Source of the DNA: a virus
IMG/VR virus record: IMGVR_UViG_3300001472_000016
Coordinates: 13,803-58,082 of that record
Length of the DNA: 44,280 bases
Direction: 5' to 3' (one strand)
Position 1 is the stretch's first letter; the number at the start of each line of letters is the position of its first letter. The position numbers and the translations under genes are program-made. Positions 39,824 through 44,280 of the stretch are shown piece by piece. Under the pieces are notes generated by a model. The model was given only the letters and a program-made list of their open reading frames with translations. It was not told where the DNA came from and did not search any database.

Positions 39824-39955
39824 TTATCGGCCTTGACCTCTATATTTCTTTTTATAGTTCTTAGATGTTTTTAGATTAGAAGTCTTTGCTTTAGCGTGAA
39901 TAAGCGGCCTTTTAATCTTAGACTGTTTCTTTTCGTTTTCTATTAATCTAGCCAT
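39824..39955 (-). CDS. very small basic protein (43 aa)
   Basis: A 44-codon frame starts with ATG at 39955, inside the last codons of the amidase (ATGGCTAG, 8 bp overlap), and stops with TAA at 39824. The product begins MARLIENEKKQSK and ends SKNYKKKYRGQGR; about 15 of 43 residues are Lys or Arg and there is no acidic patch beyond the start. Without it, the region between the amidase and the neck gene would be an unexplained 154 bp. Small Lys-rich proteins ending in a KxYRGQG-like tail seem familiar from other Bacteroidota phages, but I could not check this. It may bind nucleic acid or be packaged with DNA. Confidence 0.72.
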   Translation of the reverse strand: MARLIENEKKQSKIKRPLIHAKAKTSNLKTSKNYKKKYRGQGR

Positions 39956-40637
39956 TTTCTAATTGTTGAATCATTTCAAAATGTATCTTAGCAACTCTGT
40001 CTCTACCTGATTCACTCATAAGTATTTCGTGACATTCTTTAGAATTAGTCATAAAGAAATTTTCTGATAATATAGCAGGCATAGTAGTATTAGCAATAAC
40101 ATAAAAATTAGATTCTTGATCTACATCTCCATCTCTATAAGTGTCTGGTCTCATTTTTCTTTCAGGAAACTCAGCGTCAGCTTTTTCGTATAACACTGTT
40201 GCTATATAATCAGATTTAGTTTCTCCTACAGAAGTATATACACCCCACCCATTTGCTGACTCATCAGTATATCCATTTGCGTGTATGCTTACATATATAC
40301 AAGGCTTCTCAGAGGACTTAGCTAATCTATTAGCAGTAGTAACTCTTTCGGATAAACTTACATCTTTAGGAGTAGCTACTAGATTAATATAGTCAATATT
40401 ATTAGCTTCACATTTTTTAACTAGTCTGTCCACAATAGCTCTGTTAAATTCTCCCTCAAAAAGCTGTGTACCATCTGGCCATACTGGAGATCTTTTACCT
40501 GGTGTTTGATATACTCCACTTATCATACCTCCGTGACCGTTATCGAGGATCCATAAATATTTAGACCCCTCAGTACGAGGTGTGATAGACATATCAAAAT
40601 CCGTATTACAGTGTGGGCATGTAATTATTTTTTCCAT
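39948..40637 (-). CDS. N-acetylmuramoyl-L-alanine amidase (amidase_3), endolysin
   Basis: This 229-residue zinc amidase cleaves the bond between MurNAc and the stem peptide. Catalytic-type residues are visible in order: H35 in LDNGHGG, E61/E63 in LFEGEFNR, H119 in YVSIHANG and the general-base Glu E192 in AILSENFFMTN. The spacing fits a complete amidase_3 domain (residues about 28-226). The N-terminus has a CPHC pair (C7, C10) like half of a zinc ribbon and no signal peptide, so it needs a holin or similar to reach the wall. It lies after the holin candidate and the spanin-like gene, completing a lysis cassette. It ends with TAG, which overlaps the start of the 43-residue gene. Confidence 0.92.
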   Translation of the reverse strand: MEKIITCPHCNTDFDMSITPRTEGSKYLWILDNGHGGMISGVYQTPGKRSPVWPDGTQLFEGEFNRAIVDRLVKKCEANNIDYINLVATPKDVSLSERVTTANRLAKSSEKPCIYVSIHANGYTDESANGWGVYTSVGETKSDYIATVLYEKADAEFPERKMRPDTYRDGDVDQESNFYVIANTTMPAILSENFFMTNSKECHEILMSESGRDRVAKIHFEMIQQLENG

Positions 40638-40705
40638 GACTTTATTATTAATGCAGCTATTGGATACGCTAAGAATATCATTACAAGGTATCCAAATACT
40701 TCCAA
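40625..40705 (-). CDS. possible 26-residue membrane peptide (TTG start) between holin and amidase
   Basis: The 69 bp between the holin candidate and the amidase hold an open frame reading MEVFGYLVMIFLAYPIAALI and then IKSWKK if the TTG at 40705, one base after the holin stop, is used. An ATG at 40681 would give only 18 residues. The peptide has one hydrophobic helix and a basic C-terminus, as in tiny phage membrane proteins. It overlaps the amidase start by 13 bp. The non-ATG start makes it tentative; it could be a leader or chance. Confidence 0.38.
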   Translation of the reverse strand: MEVFGYLVMIFLAYPIAALIIKSWKK

Positions 40706-40706
40706 T

Positions 40707-40892
40707 TTATTTTTCTTTAGCAGGTAAAGCAATTAAACTATCTTTTGATCTTAAAAACATTAGGCCTACAGCAAGCCATCCAGCCATACCTTCTGTTGTT
40801 TCTTTTTCTGTATAAATCATAACACCACAAAATACTAAAATTAAACATCCTAATATAGTAGTTACGTAATTTGAGAATAATCTATTTTTCAT
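40707..40892 (-). CDS. holin candidate (61 aa, two hydrophobic segments)
   Basis: This 61-residue protein has a strong membrane segment at about residues 8-27 (NYVTTILGCLILVFCGVMIY), a short polar turn (TEKETTEG) and a second, shorter hydrophobic stretch at 35-47 (GMAGWLAVGLMFL), ending in a charged tail. Size and layout suit a small holin that opens the inner membrane for the amidase. Its ATG overlaps the TGA of the spanin-like gene (ATGA, 4 bp), and the amidase follows 69 bp later. No holin family could be named from sequence alone, so the call is from topology and neighbours. Confidence 0.62.
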   Translation of the reverse strand: MKNRLFSNYVTTILGCLILVFCGVMIYTEKETTEGMAGWLAVGLMFLRSKDSLIALPAKEK

Positions 40893-41341
40893 AATAACTT
40901 TTTTTTTAAAAATAAAAACAGTCTAAATAACCCATAAGCTATTGCTGCTACAATTAACCAATTAATTACTTTTTTCCAAAGCGGAGTTTTTTCATAATAT
41001 TTAATTGGGATCTTTCTTTCAATAATTTTTTCAACAGTTACTGTATCGCATTTACCATTAATATATACATTATTTCTTATAGTATCGTGAAATATTTTAA
41101 TCGTAAGTCTTTCTTTTTGGAAGACTACTGTGTCTCTTGTAATTTCGTGAAAAAAATGCTCACTAACTACAGTATCATGTACTATTTTAGGAACAGTTAC
41201 TTTAACTGTATCATGTATAATTAAAGTATCTGTAGTAAGAAGATGTGGGTATTTATCAATAAGCCTTGTAAACCTTCTTTGCGGAGTGCAAGAGATTATT
41301 ATTAATAGGACTATTAATAACCAACTATTTTTTAACCGCAT
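40889..41341 (-). CDS. unimolecular-spanin-like lipoprotein with C-terminal membrane anchor
   Basis: The 150-residue product starts with a basic, hydrophobic lipoprotein signal (MRLKNSWLLIVLLIIISC) with a lipobox-like IISC and Cys18. It ends with a membrane helix at about 125-147 (VINWLIVAAIAYGLFRLFLF) and a basic tail. An outer-membrane lipid anchor plus a C-terminal inner-membrane helix is the topology of unimolecular spanins, which fuse the two membranes in the last step of lysis of Gram-negative hosts. The linker carries five [HRC]DT[VI] motifs (residues 43, 55, 69, 85 and 98), suggesting a repeated beta structure. It overlaps the upstream coiled-coil gene by 17 bp and the holin candidate by 4 bp. 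Confidence 0.72.
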   Translation of the reverse strand: MRLKNSWLLIVLLIIISCTPQRRFTRLIDKYPHLLTTDTLIIHDTVKVTVPKIVHDTVVSEHFFHEITRDTVVFQKERLTIKIFHDTIRNNVYINGKCDTVTVEKIIERKIPIKYYEKTPLWKKVINWLIVAAIAYGLFRLFLFLKKKLL

Positions 41342-41642
41342 GGATTGCTTGAATAATTCTTATTTCCATCGCCCCCATTTCTTTCTTTAGCTCTCCTAAA
41401 GATTCGTCGTTCTTTTCTCGATTTCGTTCAACCTGACCTTTAAGGTCATCTATACGTTTATGCAGCTGAGTATGTCCCTCTTTTTTATGGTTTTTTATTT
41501 CTTCCATATCTGCAATAAGATTCTGTAAAATAACTTGTTGTATTTCTACTTTGCCTTTCAAAGAATACCATACAGTTAAAGCCCCCGTTACTGCTGACAA
41601 TAATGATATTAATGCGTCAAAACCTATTTGAAAACTTGTCAT
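41325..41642 (-). CDS. membrane-anchored coiled-coil protein of the lysis cassette (105 aa)
   Basis: Residues about 8-28 (FDALISLLSAVTGALTVWYSL) form one membrane segment. The remainder, residues 30-105, is a heptad-rich charged helix (QVILQNLIADMEEIKN; LHKRIDDLKGQVERNREKND) likely to be coiled coil. This N-in anchor plus long coiled coil resembles hemolysin XhlA-type or other accessory holin proteins. It is the first gene of the lysis cassette, after a 68-bp A/T-rich gap, and ends in TAG, overlapping the spanin-like gene. It could help the holin or serve as a tail-associated membrane protein; the assignment is from topology. Confidence 0.6.
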   Translation of the reverse strand: MTSFQIGFDALISLLSAVTGALTVWYSLKGKVEIQQVILQNLIADMEEIKNHKKEGHTQLHKRIDDLKGQVERNREKNDESLGELKKEMGAMEIRIIQAIHAVKK

Positions 41643-41710
41643 TTTATTTAACTTATTTTGTAAAGATATTAATTATTTTTTTATTTTAAGTGTTTATACT
41701 TATCTATTCT

Positions 41711-42016
41711 TTAGTCGACATCTAGATCAGGAATTATAGGTTCATATTTTTCAGACGGTAATTGAAACTTAGGAGAGCTATCTTCTACAGAGGTTTGATA
41801 ATATCGTGCGCCTGCTATATTATCTACATACGCTTCTAACTCATCTTCTGTTAAAAAAGTATATATATTTGGTTGACCTGTATTAAGTTCTGTTTCATTA
41901 ATAGGCCCAACATTACCAAATATTACAAATCCTGTTTCTAAATCTGAGTTGGTTACTATAAACCATCTATTAGGATTGTCTTTGGTTATGTGTTGTATGC
42001 TTTTTAAATTACTCAT
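41711..42016 (-). CDS. small protein after the BspA-like fibre (101 aa)
   Basis: I place the start at the ATG at 42016, which overlaps the fibre stop (TAATG). An upstream in-frame ATG at 42046 would add 10 residues but overlap the fibre gene by 31 bp. The product (MSNLKSIQHITKDNPNRWFI...) contains beta-like strands (RWFIVTNSDLETGFVIFGNV), a helix (TEDELEAYVDNIAG) and an acidic Pro-rich tail ending DLDVD. No signal or membrane segment is present. I do not recognise the family; by position it may be a fibre accessory protein or chaperone. Confidence 0.68.
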   Translation of the reverse strand: MSNLKSIQHITKDNPNRWFIVTNSDLETGFVIFGNVGPINETELNTGQPNIYTFLTEDELEAYVDNIAGARYYQTSVEDSSPKFQLPSEKYEPIIPDLDVD

Positions 42017-43773
42017 TATACGGGTCCTCCATCTGTTATTGTCCAACCGTGGTCTGCTATTAATGCTGCTCTTGCAGTTCCACCAGCACCGCTTCCTGTA
42101 TAATTAGATTGGCCTGCACTTAATCCAACTGTATTGCTATTGGTTGCTTCAAGTCTTACTAAAAAAGCATCATAACTAGATGTAGTCATTTTTCTTGATC
42201 CACCACCTACTATACTTACTAAATTAGTAACAGAGCTGAAATCAACAGCTGAATCAAATACTAAATCACAAGTACCTGCCATTGAATAAAAAGCGGTTTG
42301 GAAATTAGTAACTCCGCTAAAATCCATGTTAGAGCCAAATGTTATTGATGACATACTTGCAGCACCCCTGGCACAATTTAAAAAGTTGACTAACACATTG
42401 GTAGTTGTCATATTAATATTTAATGTACTAACACCTTTTAAAATATAGAAAGATTGTTGAAGCGTTGTACAATTAGGATAATTCCAATTTAAAGTTATAG
42501 TACTTCCTGCAGTATATTTTGCTTCTCTAAATAAGTTATATATATTTCCTGTTGCATTAGGCATAGACCAATTTGCTACTGTAGGAGTAGGTCCTGCATT
42601 TGCATCAGAAAGACTATATCCATTTCTATAAAAGAATTGGGAAAAATTAAATGTAGCTGCTGCCCAATTATTCCAACTTGTTCCAAAATTATGATTGTTA
42701 AATTTTAATTTTCTTGTGTTGTAAAACATTAAGTCTCCGCTAGAAACGCTTGAAATATCTATTGTACTTAATCCTATTATTTCTTCAAGCTGCACACAAC
42801 CATAAAATGCTCTAAACGTATTAGTAACATTAGATGTATCCCAATTTGTTACATTAATATTTTTTATAGCATTTGCATTAAACATAAAATATTGCATACT
42901 AGTAATACCTGATGTATTATTCCAAGTAGACATATCTATCTCACTTACTGAGGAAAATGTTGGTGTACTAAATCCACCTGATTCATAGAAAAATCTATTT
43001 AAATTGACTCCCGCTGCTCTTAAAGTCCAATTGCTTATATCTGTATCCGCTTTAAGACAACTTCTATAAAACATTCTATAAAGAGTATTAGTCCCGCTCC
43101 AGTCTAAATTAGGTGCTGTTACTGTGCAACCTCCTGCACCTCTACCACAGTTTGCCATAAAATCTTGAACACCTGTAAAACCGCTTGTATCCCAACCTGT
43201 TAAATTAATATTAGTACAAGAATTAAGACCGTAAAACGTTTGAAAAGCACTTCCTACAAAGTTTCCTGTATTTTGCCAATTAGATAAATCACAAGCAACA
43301 AGTCTTATGTTATTAAAAAACATTTGATAAGGTCTTTTATCTATTAAACCTGTTATATCAGGATAGTCTGTAGGCAACGATGTTAAATAAGATAAACTTG
43401 CAAAAGCTCTATAAAAGGATTTCCATTCTATATTACCCCACTGAACTATTTTGGTTATATAATCTTTATAAGTTCCTGTAGTATTTCCATACTCAAATCC
43501 AGGGAAATCACCGCTTATCTTTATTTGATACGTTCCTGTAGAAGCGTAAGCATGAGTTCCTCCGTTATAAGCAGTTACTGTTTCTACAGTACCATCTCCC
43601 CAATCAACTTGTGCATTATAAGTACCAACATTTCTTCCTCTTAACTGAAAAGTACTGGCTCCTGTAACATTAAGCTCCATTATAAAACCTTCAAATGAAT
43701 CAGAAGGAAGTTGTATACTAGCTCCTCCTCCAGAATGTCCTAAGTGTTTTATAAAATTAATATCTGTTCCCAT
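42016..43773 (-). CDS. BspA-like (DUF285) leucine-rich-repeat protein with PKD-like domain; receptor-binding fibre candidate
   Basis: In this 585-residue protein, residues about 30-90 read as a PKD-like beta sandwich (VDWGDGTVETV, then HAYASTGTYQIKISG). From about 110 to 540 there are degenerate repeats of the BspA/DUF285 type, of the form xxNxxxWDTSxVTxxxxxFxxC, for example LTGWDTSGFTGVQDFM and NVTNWDTSNVTNTFRAFYGC. Such repeats form curved beta structures found in surface proteins of Bacteroidota and other bacteria. No signal peptide is visible, which suits a virion protein. It lies between another fibre-like gene and a small partner at the head of the tail block, so host recognition is the likely role. 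Confidence 0.75.
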   Translation of the reverse strand: MGTDINFIKHLGHSGGGASIQLPSDSFEGFIMELNVTGASTFQLRGRNVGTYNAQVDWGDGTVETVTAYNGGTHAYASTGTYQIKISGDFPGFEYGNTTGTYKDYITKIVQWGNIEWKSFYRAFASLSYLTSLPTDYPDITGLIDKRPYQMFFNNIRLVACDLSNWQNTGNFVGSAFQTFYGLNSCTNINLTGWDTSGFTGVQDFMANCGRGAGGCTVTAPNLDWSGTNTLYRMFYRSCLKADTDISNWTLRAAGVNLNRFFYESGGFSTPTFSSVSEIDMSTWNNTSGITSMQYFMFNANAIKNINVTNWDTSNVTNTFRAFYGCVQLEEIIGLSTIDISSVSSGDLMFYNTRKLKFNNHNFGTSWNNWAAATFNFSQFFYRNGYSLSDANAGPTPTVANWSMPNATGNIYNLFREAKYTAGSTITLNWNYPNCTTLQQSFYILKGVSTLNINMTTTNVLVNFLNCARGAASMSSITFGSNMDFSGVTNFQTAFYSMAGTCDLVFDSAVDFSSVTNLVSIVGGGSRKMTTSSYDAFLVRLEATNSNTVGLSAGQSNYTGSGAGGTARAALIADHGWTITDGGPV

Positions 43774-43774
43774 A

Positions 43775-44280
43775 TTACATAAACATTGTGAAAAAGTTAC
43801 CTTGACTTGCAGAAGATGATGACAAGCCTTTTATTTCTGTTCTATCTAATGTTAAGTTTCCAAAAGTAGAAGTAGCTCTTAAAGAAACTCCCCCAGCAAG
43901 ATGTCCAGCATTTGCAGATATTGCACCTGTAGCTACCTGTCTGTTAGTATTGTGTGTAGTAAAAGTTCTATTAGTTCCCGTTGGTATTTGCTGAGTTAGA
44001 ATTTGGTTAACAGAGCATGATGTTAGCATAATTAAAGAATCTTTTTCTACAATAATAGATCCACTGTGCGGTGTAGCTTGTCCACCTGTTCTTAATGATG
44101 AACCTACGCCTCCAGACTCTGTAAAACTTCTAGCATGTATGCTAATAGGATTCCATTGATTTCCATTAAAGGTAATTTTCAATGTATTATTCCCATCAGC
44201 GGGACTTTCTAAATGATAACATACCATTCTTTGACTAAGACCTCCTCTATTAATTTGATAAAGCTGAGTCATTGCTACAC
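43775..44280 (-). CDS. fibre-like protein, 5' end outside the window
   Basis: The frame is open to the window edge; an ATG at 44272 is probably internal, because coding-like sequence (VA before MTQLYQIN) continues upstream. The visible 165 residues are beta-rich, with strands such as NTLKITFNGNQWNPISIHARSF, then a Gly/Ser/Thr-rich part and a C-terminus ending SSSASQGNFFTMFM. The pattern of a hydrolysable-looking beta domain with YYLL-like and NTxxITFxG segments recalls fibre or surface domains of other phages, but no family is named. It is followed by 1 bp and then the BspA-like gene. Confidence 0.6.
   Translation of the reverse strand, partial: VAMTQLYQINRGGLSQRMVCYHLESPADGNNTLKITFNGNQWNPISIHARSFTESGGVGSSLRTGGQATPHSGSIIVEKDSLIMLTSCSVNQILTQQIPTGTNRTFTTHNTNRQVATGAISANAGHLAGGVSLRATSTFGNLTLDRTEIKGLSSSSASQGNFFTMFM

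Noticed and set aside
41643-41710. A/T-rich 68-bp gap before the coiled-coil gene as a promoter or small gene
   Set aside because: No open frame worth calling and only a near match (TATCTTTA) to the -7 motif; I see no firm signal.
42025-42030. GGAGGA 8 bp before the start of the 101-residue gene, looking like a Shine-Dalgarno site
   Set aside because: It encodes the Gly-Gly end of the fibre protein, other genes here lack such sites, and Bacteroidota rarely use them; coincidence is likely.
1-44280. tRNA genes, CRISPR arrays, insertion sequences, reverse transcriptase with template/variable repeats
   Set aside because: Gaps between genes are too short for tRNAs or arrays, and no transposase, integrase or reverse-transcriptase motif was seen in the proteins.

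Overview
This window looks like the late (virion and lysis) module of a crAss-like phage (order Crassvirales), a podovirus-like group that infects Bacteroidota. It is AT-rich and almost entirely coding. The strongest evidence is the gene set read on the minus strand from right to left: an IHF-fold protein, a tail tubular protein, a muzzle/tail-stabilisation protein of about 1,500 residues, and then six giant proteins. One of these is a 3,092-residue protein with the DFDID catalytic loop of the crAss-phage virion RNA polymerase. The host cannot be named from the sequence. A Bacteroidota host is inferred from the phage group, the A/T-rich leaders without Shine-Dalgarno sequences, and the BspA-like fibre.

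Layout on the minus strand, in transcription order from high to low coordinates. (1) 42.0-44.3 kb: adsorption proteins, namely a 5'-truncated fibre-like protein, a PKD-like plus BspA/DUF285 leucine-rich-repeat protein, and a small partner. (2) 39.8-41.6 kb: a lysis cassette of a membrane/coiled-coil protein, a unimolecular-spanin-like lipoprotein, a holin candidate, a possible 26-residue membrane peptide, an amidase_3 endolysin and a 43-residue basic protein. (3) 32.8-39.8 kb: tail and neck proteins, namely a collar-like protein, an IHF-like protein, a small acidic protein, the tail tubular protein and the muzzle protein. (4) 1.2-32.8 kb: virion cargo or ejection proteins of 908, 1,076, 1,301, 1,043, 1,462, 84, 3,092 and 1,508 residues, about 10,470 residues in all. 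(5) 0.35-1.24 kb: a calcineurin-like phosphoesterase ends the operon. At 349-354 it converges with a short plus-strand module, of which a 24-codon gene tail and an 87-residue protein are visible.

How the parts work together. The tail genes build the short tail through which DNA and cargo leave. The 1,076-residue protein carries cell-wall-cutting and protease-like domains. The Gly-rich proteins are candidates for crossing the envelope. The RNA polymerase would enter the cell to start early transcription, as shown for the Cellulophaga phage phi14:2 enzyme. Lysis genes act at the end of infection. Junctions are tight (0-69 bp), and several start and stop codons overlap, which suggests one or a few long late transcripts. 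No gene-free stretch exceeds 300 bp, and I saw no tRNA, CRISPR array or insertion sequence. TAA, TGA and TAG all act as stops here, so the late genes use the standard bacterial code.

Not in the window: the major capsid protein, portal, terminase and replication genes. Family assignments come from motif recognition and remembered gene order; no database search was run.
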